A model generated the notes under the pieces. It was not told where the DNA came from and did no database searches. It worked only from the letters and a program-made list of their open reading frames with translations. A stretch of DNA of 62,653 nucleotides from Planctomycetota bacterium (GTDB lineage Bacteria; Planctomycetota; Planctomycetia; Pirellulales; Pirellulaceae). Positions 36,894-45,403 of the stretch are shown here, piece by piece. The stretch is from the NCBI GenBank assembly GCA_029259935.1, contig JAJDEH010000129.1:1-62653 (forward strand), written 5' to 3'. A program made the position numbers and the translations under genes. How positions within the stretch are numbered: position 1 is the first letter of the stretch; each line of letters opens with the position of its first letter.

Positions 36894-38438
36894 GTGGCTA
36901 TTCCTGTCACATGCCAATGTGGGCAGCAATTCCAGGCGAATGACAATCTGGCGGGCAAAAGAGTCAAGTGCCCGAAGTGCGGAGGCGTTCTTCAGATTCC
37001 GGCACCAGTTCTTGGTGGCCTAGAGGATCTTGGAGCGCTGGAGGCAACTGGCGCGCAACCGATGGGCTCGACGCCCGATCCCTTGGCCGCCCCGCAATCC
37101 GGATTCGGAGGCACTGCCCAACCTGCCTGGCAAGGACAAGCCTTCGGGCAACCTCAAACGCCTCGGAAAAAGAGCATGTCGCTCGGGCTAATCTTGGGAA
37201 TTGCCGGTGGCGGCGTGGCATTGTTGCTGCTGGTAGTTGGCGGCATTGTCGCCGCACTTGTGTTCGGCGGATCGGGTAACGAAGTTGCCACAACCACCAC
37301 AACCACCACTCCCACAACCACCACTCCCACTCCCACAACCACCACTCCCACAACCACCACTCCCACAAGCGGCTCTCCTTCAAGTGGTCCAGCTCCTACC
37401 GATCCGGGTGCAACGTCGCCGACCAGCCCAACGGCAATTCAGGCTGAGACTAAGAAACCGGACGCCAACCCCACGGCGGCATTCGAGCGAAAAACGGAAA
37501 TTGAAAAGTTGGAACATGTGGAGAAGTTAGCTGTGTCCGCCGACTTTCGCCGACTCGTCGCGTTTCGGTCGCTGCCCTCGGACCGCGCGAAAAACATTCC
37601 CCGCCGGGAAGTCCTGTCGGTTTGCGATCTCACTAATGGAAGCCAAGTCCGCGAAATATCAGGGGAGGTTAGTAGAAACCTGGCCATTTCACCCAGCGGG
37701 AAATTCTTACTGACTCGCGTCGGGAGCGAGACCCACGTGTTGGACTTGGAAACGGGAGAGATCGTCGAGCAAAACAAAGGAGGCCAGAGCTACCATTATC
37801 CCACTCAGGCGCTCTCGTTCGACGATTCAACGATGGTACTGCCGGGCGACACCGGCTATCGCGTAATCAGACGAGCGACTGGCAAGGTCGTCAACATTTA
37901 CAGCTTCAAAGGCAAAATAGTGCGCGCAGTCGCTTTCTCACCCACCAGCGCCAGGTGCGTTGTTGGGTACCTTAACCGCGATTCGAAACAGAGCGACCTT
38001 GGTTTGTACGACACGGATACCATGAAGGTCGTTGCTTCCGCCAGAATACCGAGGGGATTACAGGCCTTCCTCCGCTATTCCAGAGACGGGAACGTGGTGT
38101 TGGCGGCCGGCACCAAGAAGTTCATGTTGTTCAAGGCGGACGATTTGACTCCGCTTGGCGAGTTAAGTCGCCCTGATGATGGAAATGAAGTGGTAACACT
38201 AGACATGGTGGAGATGAATACGGACGGCGACTGGATCGTCAGCTTGCCCGCTTATGCGGGGCGCCCTCAGGCCGAGGTATGGCAGGTTTCGACCAAATCC
38301 TTTCGGAAAATTGAAACGAAGTGGTGTCGAGCGGCTGAATTTGTTGCGGACGATAGGGTCATCCTAAGCGACGGCGAGAAGCCGCTCACGTGCTACGATT
38401 TGAAAACGCTAAAGCCCATCCCGCTTTCCGGATCTTAG
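36894..38438 (+). CDS. Zinc-ribbon, single-span membrane protein with Thr/Pro linker and WD40-like propeller
   Basis: 514 residues from a GTG at 36894, preceded by TTGGGGGG. Order of parts: an N-terminal zinc ribbon (CQCGQQF, then CPKCGG), a Pro/Gly-rich stretch, one membrane helix (GLILGIAGGGVALLLLVVGG, about 100-120), a Thr/Pro linker (about 135-165), then a beta-propeller-like region (YRVIRRATGKVVNIYSF, VVGYLNRD). This is a common planctomycete layout: a cytoplasmic zinc ribbon with an outer propeller. It sits between direct repeats 36571-36716 and 38574-38731. Function unknown. Confidence 0.75.
   Translation: MAIPVTCQCGQQFQANDNLAGKRVKCPKCGGVLQIPAPVLGGLEDLGALEATGAQPMGSTPDPLAAPQSGFGGTAQPAWQGQAFGQPQTPRKKSMSLGLILGIAGGGVALLLLVVGGIVAALVFGGSGNEVATTTTTTTPTTTTPTPTTTTPTTTTPTSGSPSSGPAPTDPGATSPTSPTAIQAETKKPDANPTAAFERKTEIEKLEHVEKLAVSADFRRLVAFRSLPSDRAKNIPRREVLSVCDLTNGSQVREISGEVSRNLAISPSGKFLLTRVGSETHVLDLETGEIVEQNKGGQSYHYPTQALSFDDSTMVLPGDTGYRVIRRATGKVVNIYSFKGKIVRAVAFSPTSARCVVGYLNRDSKQSDLGLYDTDTMKVVASARIPRGLQAFLRYSRDGNVVLAAGTKKFMLFKADDLTPLGELSRPDDGNEVVTLDMVEMNTDGDWIVSLPAYAGRPQAEVWQVSTKSFRKIETKWCRAAEFVADDRVILSDGEKPLTCYDLKTLKPIPLSGS
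37291..37371 (+). repeat. CCACAACCACCACTC minisatellite coding for a Thr/Pro linker
   Basis: About five loose copies of a 12-18 base unit made of CCACAACCACCACTCCCA encode runs of TTTTP. It is in frame within the zinc-ribbon/propeller gene. Copy number is likely to vary by slippage. Confidence 0.8.
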
Positions 38439-38573
38439 TTGTTGGGATGTAACCAAGGGCCTGCCGTCTAATGGATTCTAAAGAGCGCGGATCTCTGCGT
38501 GGCGATGCCAGGTGTCGGGTCGAGCTGAGATGGATTGAAAGACTTCGTTTATTTTCACTGACTAGCCGAAACA

Positions 38574-38731
38574 ACGGCACTCAATCAGGATTCGACCGCG
38601 ATCAGCTTGCCGTAAATCGAGCCGGCGGTGATCCAACCATTGATTCGCCCGCGATTGTTGCCGATCTGAAATCGCTTTCCCTGCATCGCTTCGATTAGAT
38701 GCAGGTATTGCGCGCCGCGGACCTTGCAGAG
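38574..38731. repeat. Right direct repeat flanking the zinc-ribbon gene
   Basis: Partner of 36571-36716, same orientation. It covers the 3' third of the intact S24-like gene and about 10 bases beyond it. The two copies are about 2 kb apart and enclose the zinc-ribbon/propeller gene. Confidence 0.8.
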
Positions 38732-38935
38732 TACGATGTCGCCCACTTGCAACGCATCGTAATCGTCGATCGGCGCGACCGTGCAAAGTTGCCCCGAGTC
38801 AATCTTGTCCGACATCGAATTGCCGCGCGGCCGAAATCGCACCGTTTCGCCCTCTTTTAGACTTGCGATGTAGGAAGTTGCCCAAGCCACTGGATTTCCG
38901 CTTTTCGTACTTCGGTGTGTGCCCGTTCGGCACAC
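38585..38935 (-). CDS. Small S24/LexA-like peptidase-fold protein
   Basis: Up to 116 residues from a GTG at 38935; a GTG at 38890 (VAWATSYIASLKEG) is an alternative start with GGAAA upstream. The pattern VRFRPRGNSMSDKIDSGQL then VAPIDDYDALQVGDIVLCKV is the S24 (LexA/UmuD/signal peptidase-like) core, with the serine nucleophile S40 in GNSM. The usual VKR lysine stretch reads LHLIEA, so self-cleavage is doubtful. There is no DNA-binding domain. Its 3' end is partly duplicated at 36613. Function unknown. Confidence 0.65.
   Translation of the reverse strand: MCRTGTHRSTKSGNPVAWATSYIASLKEGETVRFRPRGNSMSDKIDSGQLCTVAPIDDYDALQVGDIVLCKVRGAQYLHLIEAMQGKRFQIGNNRGRINGWITAGSIYGKLIAVES
38917..38935 (-). promoter_or_regulatory. 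Perfect inverted repeat at the 5' end of the S24-like gene
   Basis: GTGTGCC and GGCACAC are exact 7-base complements around 5 bases. If translation starts at 38890, this lies 27 bases upstream and could be an operator or leader hairpin; if it starts at 38935, it is inside the first codons. Confidence 0.35.
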
Positions 38936-39033
38936 GGGTCGCTCGATTCAGGCTATCATTGTAGCTTGATCCTGGTGAGTGGTTCTACGAGTCCCTCGCC
39001 GACGACTTCCTGAACTTGCCGCAGAGGTTAGAG

Positions 39034-39921
39034 ATGAACCGATTGTCGATCGTGTCCGCTTTATTGTTGCTGATTGGCTGGAATCAGAGTTTTCTTTCGG
39101 GGGCCGAAAAGGTCGTCCTGAAACTGTGGCCCGACGGTGCGCCGGGCGAAACTGGCGACATCGGGCCCGAGAAGGCTCAGCCCCCGCGCGGGAATGTTAT
39201 TCGCCTGGCCAGTGTCAGCGAGCCGATGATCACGCTTTATCCCGCGCCGAAAGACAAAGCCAACGGCTGCTGCGTGGTGGTTTGTCCCGGCGGCGGCTAT
39301 AACATTTTGGCCTACGATCTGGAGGGAACCGAAGTGGCCGAATGGTTCAATTCAATTGGCGTCACCGCGGTCTTGTTGAAATACCGAGTGCCCCGTCGCA
39401 GCAAGGAGCATCCGCACGAAGCCCCGCTGCAAGATGCCCAGCGGGCGATCCGCCTGGTCCGAAAAAATGCCCAAGGCTGGAATGTGGATACCGAGCGCAT
39501 CGGCGTTCTGGGTTTTTCGGCCGGCGGACATCTGACCATGATGACCGGCATTCAATGGGACAAGACAAATTATGCGAAGATCGACGAGGCGGATAAACTG
39601 AGTTGCCGGCCCGATTTTTTGATCCCGATCTATGCGGCGTATCTGGGTGACAAGAAGGATCAAACCAAGCTCAGTTCGCTAGTGCAAATCACCAAGGAGA
39701 CGCCGCCCACGTTTTTGGCCGTGACGCTGGACGATGCCATGCGCGGTGTCCACGCGGGGTTGTTGATGAGGGAATTCAAGAGGGCGGGAGTGCCGGCCGA
39801 ATGTCATGTCTTTTCCAAAGGCGGACACGGGTATGGACTGCGATCATCCGAGGACCCTGTCTCGGGCTGGCCGAAACTGTGCGAACAGTGGATGCGCGTC
39901 AGCGGCTTGCTGAAGAAATAA
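39034..39921 (+). CDS. Secreted alpha/beta-hydrolase (acetyl-xylan-esterase/lipase type)
   Basis: 295 residues from the ATG at 39034 with a signal peptide (MNRLSIVSALLLLIGWNQSF). The oxyanion motif CPGGGY (84-89), nucleophile GFSAGG (S162) and the late histidine in KGGHGYGL define a BD-FAE/Axe-type carbohydrate esterase fold. Probably removes acetyl or acyl groups from glycans in the periplasm. Promoter and operon partners are not obvious; it diverges from the S24-like gene. Confidence 0.88.
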   Translation: MNRLSIVSALLLLIGWNQSFLSGAEKVVLKLWPDGAPGETGDIGPEKAQPPRGNVIRLASVSEPMITLYPAPKDKANGCCVVVCPGGGYNILAYDLEGTEVAEWFNSIGVTAVLLKYRVPRRSKEHPHEAPLQDAQRAIRLVRKNAQGWNVDTERIGVLGFSAGGHLTMMTGIQWDKTNYAKIDEADKLSCRPDFLIPIYAAYLGDKKDQTKLSSLVQITKETPPTFLAVTLDDAMRGVHAGLLMREFKRAGVPAECHVFSKGGHGYGLRSSEDPVSGWPKLCEQWMRVSGLLKK

Positions 39922-39938
39922 TCCCAGTTCCGGAATCC

Positions 39939-40026
39939 AACGCAGAGACGCAATGACGCGGAGCCGCCGAGAACAAGCCATCAGACGGACTCTCTCCGCG
40001 TCCCTGCGCCCTTGCGTCTTTGCGTT
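39939..40026. repeat. Imperfect inverted repeat of the CTCCGCGTC..TTTGCGTT type
   Basis: AACGCAGAGACGCAATGACG (39939-39958) is mirrored by the arm ending TTGCGTCTTTGCGTT at 40026. Sequences of this type (CCGCGTCTCTGCGTCTTTGCG) are widespread repetitive elements in environmental bacteria. It fills the spacer before the antiporter gene; an open frame through the right arm is not coding. Confidence 0.6.
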
Positions 40027-40059
40027 CCCTTCTTCGTCTGGCTCGCGGGGGATCCGTGG

Positions 40060-41847
40060 ATGACGGAGCATCCTTACGGCTGGTGGAGTTTATTGCCGCC
40101 GATCGTGGCGATTGTCTTGGCGATCGCCACGCGTCGCGTTGTGGTTTCGTTGCTGATCGGCGTGGTGATCGGCGCGCTGGTGCTGACCTATGGAAATCCC
40201 CGCGCCGCTCTGCCAATGGCGCTGGAAGACTACCTGTGGTTGATCTTGTTACCGGCGATCGTGGCGATTGTCTTGGCGATTGCCACGCGTCGAATCGTCG
40301 TTTCCTTGTTGATCGGCGCGGTGATCGGCGTGGTGATCGGAGCGCTGGTGCTTACCTATGGAAGTCCCCGCGCCGCTCTGCCAATGGCGCTGGAAGACTA
40401 CCTGTGGAAGAATCTGGCCGATGAAGACCATCTGCGGGTGTTCGTCTTTACGTCACTGATGGGGGCCATGGTCGGCGTGGTGTTTCGCGCGGGCGGAATG
40501 CATGGAATCGTCGCCGTCCTGGCACCGCTGGCGCGCAGCCGGCGCGGCGGCCAACTGATGACTTGGCTGCTGGGATTGGTCGTCTTCTTCGACGACTATG
40601 CCAACACGCTGTTGTTGGGCGGCACGATGCGGCCGCTCGCCGACCGTCTGAAAATCTCTCGCGAAAAGCTGGCCTACCTGGTCGATTCGACCGCCGCGCC
40701 GGTCGCCGGACTGGCGATTATCTCGACCTGGGTGGCCGGGGAAATTGGCTATATCGAGGACGGCTACGCGGAGTTGTTGACAGTGCAGGTCAACGGCATG
40801 GATATTTTCATCCAGACGATTCCCTACCGGTTTTACGTTCTGTTCGCGCTGCTGTTCGTTCCGATTGTGGCGCTACTGGGACGTGACTTTGGACCGATGC
40901 TGACTGCCGAGCGAAACAGTCAACATAGCCCGGATGAGCCCATCGAATCGAGCATGTCGGGCAAGGCGTGGCAGTTGAACGGTCCGCCGCGTTGGTTCAA
41001 TGCGGCGATTCCCGTCTTGCTGATGATCGGCGTCACAATCTGGCTGCTGCATCAAACCGGATATGCCGCCATCATCAAGCCAGCGATCGAAAAAGGCGTG
41101 CGACCACCGAGTCCGACGTTTTTCGAGAGCTTTAGTCAAGGGAATTCTTATGTCGCGCTGGTATACGGCGCGCTGGCCGGATTGTTGAGCGCCATGTTGC
41201 TGGCGTTGGCTCAGCGGTTGCTTGATGCCAAGCAAATTGCTTCCGCCGCGCGCGAAGGTGTCGGCCATGTTGTGCCCGCCTTGGCGATTCTGTGGATGGC
41301 CTGGAGCTTGTCGAGCATCACCAAGGCAACAGAAACCGCGCAGTTCCTGGGAGGGTTGCTGGAACAGGGGCTCCCGATTTGGCTGATGCCAACCATGGTG
41401 TTTATCCTGGCTTCCGCCGTAGCTTTCGCGACCGGCACAAGCTGGGGAACGATGGGCATTCTCACTCCGCTCGCCGTCCGCGTAACCTACGAAATGCTGG
41501 CCAACGAATCGGCGGCCGTCAGTCCCACCGACCCGATATTGATTGCAGCCATCGGCAGCGTGCTGGCGGGCGCGATCTTTGGTGATCACTGTTCGCCGAT
41601 ATCCGATACCACCGTGCTATCGTCGCAAGCCAGCGGTTGCGACCACGTCGCGCACGTTTGGACGCAGATGCCGTATGCCCTGTTGGTTGCCGGCGTGAGC
41701 ATTGTATGTGGAACGATTCCGGTTGGCCTGGGGATTTCTGTTTGGGTTTGTCTTCCCGTTGGAGTGGTCGTGTTGATTGTCTGCTTGCTGCTGCTTGGCG
41801 AACAAGACGTTGACGACGCACCGTTGGAGAAGGTCGTCTCGAAATAA
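40060..41847 (+). CDS. NhaC-family Na+/H+ antiporter-like protein with duplicated N-terminal segment
   Basis: 595 residues from the ATG at 40060 (GGGGGAT upstream). The body is typical of the NhaC/YfkQ antiporter family: VVFFDDYANTLLLGGTMRPL, DSTAAPVAG, ATGTSWGTMGILTPLA and FGDHCSPISDTTVLSSQASG. Residues 11-60 and 63-116 are a tandem duplication (each has IVAIVLAIATRR..VVSLLIG..ALVLTYGxPRAALPMALEDY), adding one or two membrane spans. The first 30 residues are otherwise family-like (SLLPPIVAIVLA). Substrate may be Na+ or an organic ion. Confidence 0.85.
   Translation: MTEHPYGWWSLLPPIVAIVLAIATRRVVVSLLIGVVIGALVLTYGNPRAALPMALEDYLWLILLPAIVAIVLAIATRRIVVSLLIGAVIGVVIGALVLTYGSPRAALPMALEDYLWKNLADEDHLRVFVFTSLMGAMVGVVFRAGGMHGIVAVLAPLARSRRGGQLMTWLLGLVVFFDDYANTLLLGGTMRPLADRLKISREKLAYLVDSTAAPVAGLAIISTWVAGEIGYIEDGYAELLTVQVNGMDIFIQTIPYRFYVLFALLFVPIVALLGRDFGPMLTAERNSQHSPDEPIESSMSGKAWQLNGPPRWFNAAIPVLLMIGVTIWLLHQTGYAAIIKPAIEKGVRPPSPTFFESFSQGNSYVALVYGALAGLLSAMLLALAQRLLDAKQIASAAREGVGHVVPALAILWMAWSLSSITKATETAQFLGGLLEQGLPIWLMPTMVFILASAVAFATGTSWGTMGILTPLAVRVTYEMLANESAAVSPTDPILIAAIGSVLAGAIFGDHCSPISDTTVLSSQASGCDHVAHVWTQMPYALLVAGVSIVCGTIPVGLGISVWVCLPVGVVVLIVCLLLLGEQDVDDAPLEKVVSK
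40090..40407 (+). repeat. Tandem duplication inside the antiporter gene
   Basis: Unit 1 is 40090-40239, unit 2 is 40246-40407. They are close to identical at DNA level, apart from scattered third-position changes and a 12-base insertion (coding for 4 residues, GVVI) in unit 2. Both are in frame. Confidence 0.92.
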
Positions 41848-42200
41848 GATCGCCGTCTCGCAATGGATCGCGCGCGCTGCTATCAAGTCAACCTGAACCG
41901 GCCCGCAAGTACGATCTGTTTTGCTTGATCGTTAACATCGAAAAAGTCGATGTGAAGAACTTGCACGCGCGGCGGCGCGCTCAACAAGTGACCACTTCGT
42001 TCGCTATCAGCGCCGACCGGGCGGATTTCGAATAAACCAACATCGCAAGTGGCCATCCAAGCCCCGACTTGGGTTGCGGTTCTCGATTGCTGGCGGACCA
42101 TCGGCTAGCAGACGCGTTCCATTTGTTTGCCTTCTGGCACGGCAATTGCAAAAATCTCTTACCGTCCAAGGGGGAGAACTCAACAGAAGGAACACCAGTC
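41848..42200. other. Spacer upstream of the secreted YQP-rich protein
   Basis: 353 bases between the antiporter stop and the next start. Short frames on both strands lack ribosome sites and family-like sequence. I see no repeat or strong hairpin; a promoter for the next gene is expected here. Confidence 0.45.
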
Positions 42201-42776
42201 ATGAAGATTCAATCAATCACCGCGATCTTGGCGATACTAGCATGCACTCCGCTGGCACAAGCACAAACGGTTAGCTCGACCGCGCCGGTCGTGCCCGCTC
42301 AGAATGTGACATCATCTTCGCCCATCGGCAATGGACGGGTCGTCACCAACTACTATGGCGGCCAGCAGGCGACTCCGGTGCGACTCGTTTCGCAAACAGG
42401 GACCACGGTCAGCTATCAGCCGCTTTCGACTCCGCCCGCTGCGGCAACCGCTCCTTCGTTGAGCCCGACTCCCTATTACGGCAACACGACCACGGGAACT
42501 CCGATTGTCACCACGGCCGGTTCGGGCACATGCCAATGCACGCCTCGGGCTGCCACGGTTAGCTACGCTCCGCAGGCGGCCTATTATCCGGTTGCCAATC
42601 AAGTTGTCGCACCGCAGGCCGTGCGCTACCCCAACCAGACCGTCTACCAACCTGTGTCAGGCTACGGCGCGGGCTACCAAAACGGAGTCTACGTGGGACG
42701 CGGACTGTTGGGCCAGCCCAAGGCTTACGTCAATCGCCAGCCACTGCGAAATTTCTTCCGTTACATCACGCCGTAG
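42201..42776 (+). CDS. Small secreted protein rich in Thr, Pro, Gln and Tyr
   Basis: 191 residues from the ATG at 42201 (AGAAGG 10 bases upstream). Signal peptide MKIQSITAILAILACTPLAQAQ is clear. The mature part is low complexity with YYGGQQ, YQPLS, YQPVSGYGAGYQ and a CQC pair, and ends in a basic stretch (VNRQPLRNFFRYITP). Such proteins are frequent in planctomycetes; no function is known. A strong terminator follows. Confidence 0.75.
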   Translation: MKIQSITAILAILACTPLAQAQTVSSTAPVVPAQNVTSSSPIGNGRVVTNYYGGQQATPVRLVSQTGTTVSYQPLSTPPAAATAPSLSPTPYYGNTTTGTPIVTTAGSGTCQCTPRAATVSYAPQAAYYPVANQVVAPQAVRYPNQTVYQPVSGYGAGYQNGVYVGRGLLGQPKAYVNRQPLRNFFRYITP

Positions 42777-42795
42777 AAATCGCATAACCAAAAGC

Positions 42796-42834
42796 AAAGG
42801 GCGTGGAGCCATGCAAGACTCCGCGCCCTTTTTT
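42796..42834. terminator. Intrinsic terminator between convergent genes
   Basis: AAAGGGCGTGGAG (42796-42808) pairs with CTCCGCGCCCTTT (42819-42831) around 10 bases, with one T-G wobble, then a T run. It serves the plus-strand gene and may also work for the minus-strand gene that ends at 42849. Confidence 0.88.
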
Positions 42835-42848
42835 CGTTTTCGTTATCG

Positions 42849-43769
42849 CTATCGAACCGTCGCTTCGGCGCTCATCGTTAGATCAATCTTGGCGGGAATC
42901 TCTTGACCGCCGATTTCCAGTGTCATTTCACCGACGATCTTGATGGAAGTCTTGTTCTTAACAAATTGACCCAACATGGGATCAAACAGCAACTCGCCCG
43001 TCGACTCGTCAGCCTTCAGCTTGCTTTCCTTGAGCTTTGCCGGCGACGGCGAATCAGCTCCAATGGCAAGTTCGACTTCGAGTACCTTGGAGGTGATCTT
43101 GTGGAGTTTTTTTCCAGAGTCGTCCGTTGTGCCTTCGTAGGTGTAGCGTTTTTTGAACGTCATGATTTGCGAGCCGCCGAGGTCGACGCTTTCGGTGCGT
43201 TGCCACGTATCGCCCATTTTGACGGCCTGCGAAGGAAGCTGTTCGATCGCCTGGTTGGCTTGCTGTTTTAGATACTCAGGCTTCAGTTGGCTGCTGGCGA
43301 GCTGTTTCACTACTTCATTCGCTGAATCCAACCCAATGTCCGGCCTTTGCACCTCGGAAACGCGGCCTTCCTTATCGATCAGCAGCGTCGTTTCGGCACC
43401 GATGATCGCCTTATGAACATCGCGCAGCATTTCGAGTGGAGAGGTTCCCTTGTCGTCCGGGTTGGCCGAGTCGAAGGTGTACTCGTTGCCTTGGACGTCC
43501 ATCGTGACCTGCATGGTTTCGACCTTGGCCTTGACTGGAACAAGGCCGTTTTCGTTTTTCTTTCCCACGGAGGACTTCGTCGTGACAATGGTCTCGGCCT
43601 TCGTTTCGACGTCCATGCCGGCCAGAGACAATGTCTGCTTGACATTGCTAATGACCTCGGTCGTGAAGTTGCTTCCTTCCTGATACTTGTGTTTCAGTTC
43701 AACTTGGCCAAAGGCAGGTGCGGCGACCACAAACAACAACAGCGCCGGAAGCGCACATCGAAACATCAT
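42849..43769 (-). CDS. Secreted DUF6263-like protein
   Basis: 306 residues with signal peptide MMFRCALPALLLFVVAAPAFG and AGGAG 7 bases before the ATG. The pattern VELKHKYQEGSNFTTEV at the start of the mature part, then TLLIDKEGRVSEV and the closing IPAKIDLTMSAEATV fit the DUF6263 family of planctomycete secreted proteins. Function unknown. It converges with the gene to its left. Confidence 0.65.
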   Translation of the reverse strand: MMFRCALPALLLFVVAAPAFGQVELKHKYQEGSNFTTEVISNVKQTLSLAGMDVETKAETIVTTKSSVGKKNENGLVPVKAKVETMQVTMDVQGNEYTFDSANPDDKGTSPLEMLRDVHKAIIGAETTLLIDKEGRVSEVQRPDIGLDSANEVVKQLASSQLKPEYLKQQANQAIEQLPSQAVKMGDTWQRTESVDLGGSQIMTFKKRYTYEGTTDDSGKKLHKITSKVLEVELAIGADSPSPAKLKESKLKADESTGELLFDPMLGQFVKNKTSIKIVGEMTLEIGGQEIPAKIDLTMSAEATVR

Positions 43770-43915
43770 GGGACTCTCCTAAACTAGGCAGAAATTGAGA
43801 AATTCATTTGCGAGAGACGGGTGAGGTGATTTGCTAGAGCTAACCCCGGGTGAAATGTTGATGGCATTAACTCCTATTCGCGACTGGAGCGAAAATATTG
43901 CCAAATTGGCATCGG

Positions 43916-45136
43916 CTAACCGTCGTCGACTGCCCTTGCATCGCAGGGGCCCGACGAGCCGCCCGTATCGGCACAGCGAGCCAAAACGCTCATCCCCAGG
44001 ATAGCAAGAATGGCGAGGGAAATGTGAGGTAATTCCACCGTTGTTCCCGGCCACCACGGAAGCTGAGCCAGCTGCCGCCACAAACAGACTTGCAGGATTG
44101 CCGCCACCAAAAGACACATCATCGGCGGCACGCGACTGCACGCAGGCCACAAGCGGCTCAACATTCGAAGCTGTACGAAGATAAACGCGGTCAGCGCTAC
44201 GACGGAAAGTGTGGCCTGCCACCCGAAATACACGCCGGTCAAACCCCACGGCAACCACAGGCCCGGGCGTCGCCACCAAACGACCTGTTCTTCGCTTTGC
44301 CTGCTGGCAAGAATCACTCCCACCGCGCAACCGACGACCACGCCGATCGCCAGACCAAGCCCGCTTTCCGTGAGAACGTCCAGCCAAGAGTACACGGCAT
44401 CTTCGGCGTCGAAGTGGATCTTCCAAGCCAGTTCGCGTGGCCATGCCGTCAGCGCGATCATTCCCACCATCGCCGCGAAGACGAACAGCTTGATCGGCAC
44501 GCGATTCCCGTCGGCTTGGATCAGCGCGCAGCCCAGTAGAGTCCACAGCAGGAACGAGTGCAGCGCATAAAGCCCGATCAGATCCCATTTGGTTTCCACG
44601 ATGATGCCAAGAAAGTTTCCTTCACTTGGATAGCGGGCTCCCATCGGCAGGTTCGCTCCGCCCGAAATCTGTTCGACGTACAACAACAAGACAAAGAGCG
44701 CGCCGGACGTGAATTCGACGATCGGGTAACGCGACGAAATCGGCAGTCGGCAGGTGCGACATCGCCCCCGCAGAATGAGCCAACCAAAGACCGGGATATT
44801 ATCGCGAAATCGAATCGACGTTGCGCAGTACGGGCACCGCGACGAACCAGTGATCGACTTTCCCGCCGGCATGCGATAGACGATCACGTTAAGAAAGCTG
44901 CCCACCGCGGCACCCAGCGCGAAAAACCAGGCCACCGCCAACGCCTGCAGGACAACCTCCCGTAGCCGTTCGAGGTCGGTCACGCCGTCGTCATGGATCA
45001 GAAGGCTCGTTTCCGTCCGCCCGATCTTGAGGGTGTTGTCGAGTACCGGGTAGACGCAGACGCCGGCAAGAATCGCCACCAACATTGCCGTCAGCACGAG
45101 CCACAGCGCCCAATTGCAACGTCGTCTGCCTGGCAT
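43916..45136 (-). CDS. Type IV prepilin peptidase-like protein without a GxGD motif
   Basis: 406 residues, polytopic. Residues about 70-150 match the N-terminal domain of PilD-type prepilin peptidases: GSFLNVIVYRMPAGKSI, then CPYC and CRTC zinc cysteines, DNIPVFGWLILRGRC and SRYPIVEFTSGALF. The first catalytic aspartate may be D in QADGNRVPIKL, but the second (GxGD before K) is not found in the later spans. The protein may keep only the methylase-like part or a non-catalytic role. Together with the two PilB-like ATPases at 18-21 kb, it hints at an ancestral type IV pilus set. Start at 45136 is plausible. Confidence 0.75.
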   Translation of the reverse strand: MPGRRRCNWALWLVLTAMLVAILAGVCVYPVLDNTLKIGRTETSLLIHDDGVTDLERLREVVLQALAVAWFFALGAAVGSFLNVIVYRMPAGKSITGSSRCPYCATSIRFRDNIPVFGWLILRGRCRTCRLPISSRYPIVEFTSGALFVLLLYVEQISGGANLPMGARYPSEGNFLGIIVETKWDLIGLYALHSFLLWTLLGCALIQADGNRVPIKLFVFAAMVGMIALTAWPRELAWKIHFDAEDAVYSWLDVLTESGLGLAIGVVVGCAVGVILASRQSEEQVVWWRRPGLWLPWGLTGVYFGWQATLSVVALTAFIFVQLRMLSRLWPACSRVPPMMCLLVAAILQVCLWRQLAQLPWWPGTTVELPHISLAILAILGMSVLARCADTGGSSGPCDARAVDDG

Positions 45137-45354
45137 GCTTGCGAATTAATAGGGTGAAGTGATTCGACCAGAATGGCGAGAAAAGCAACGCAGTGCAAGT
45201 CTATCACCGCGACAACAGGGGAACAATGGCGAGGCCCGCCTGCGTGGTACTGAAATTCACGGCGAACTTGCGGGCATTTCTTCCGATCTTGAACAGGTTA
45301 AAATGCGCTACCGCGAAGTCGGCGAAACGCGCCGCTTGAGCGGAACGAAGCCCA

Positions 45355-45392
45355 ATTCACTTCACTCGGAACTCGATTCACTTCACTCGGAA
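45355..45392 (+). repeat. Two exact 17-base direct repeats before a start codon
   Basis: ATTCACTTCACTCGGAA occurs at 45355-45371 and 45376-45392, a 21-base period, ending 11 bases before the ATG at 45404. Spacing equals two helical turns. It could be a pair of regulator sites or a slipped duplication. Confidence 0.7.
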
Positions 45393-45403
45393 ATGGTACG
45401 CCC

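Noticed and set aside
36964..37383. Minus-strand frame rich in EWWLWEW repeats
   Set aside because: It is the antisense shadow of the Thr/Pro minisatellite in the zinc-ribbon gene.
40012..40059. Possible earlier start of the antiporter
   Set aside because: These codons lie partly inside the inverted repeat; the ATG at 40060 has a purine-rich site upstream.
41883..42202. Two overlapping minus-strand frames of about 72 codons before the YQP-rich secreted protein
   Set aside because: No start signal and no conserved sequence; they overlap each other in different frames.
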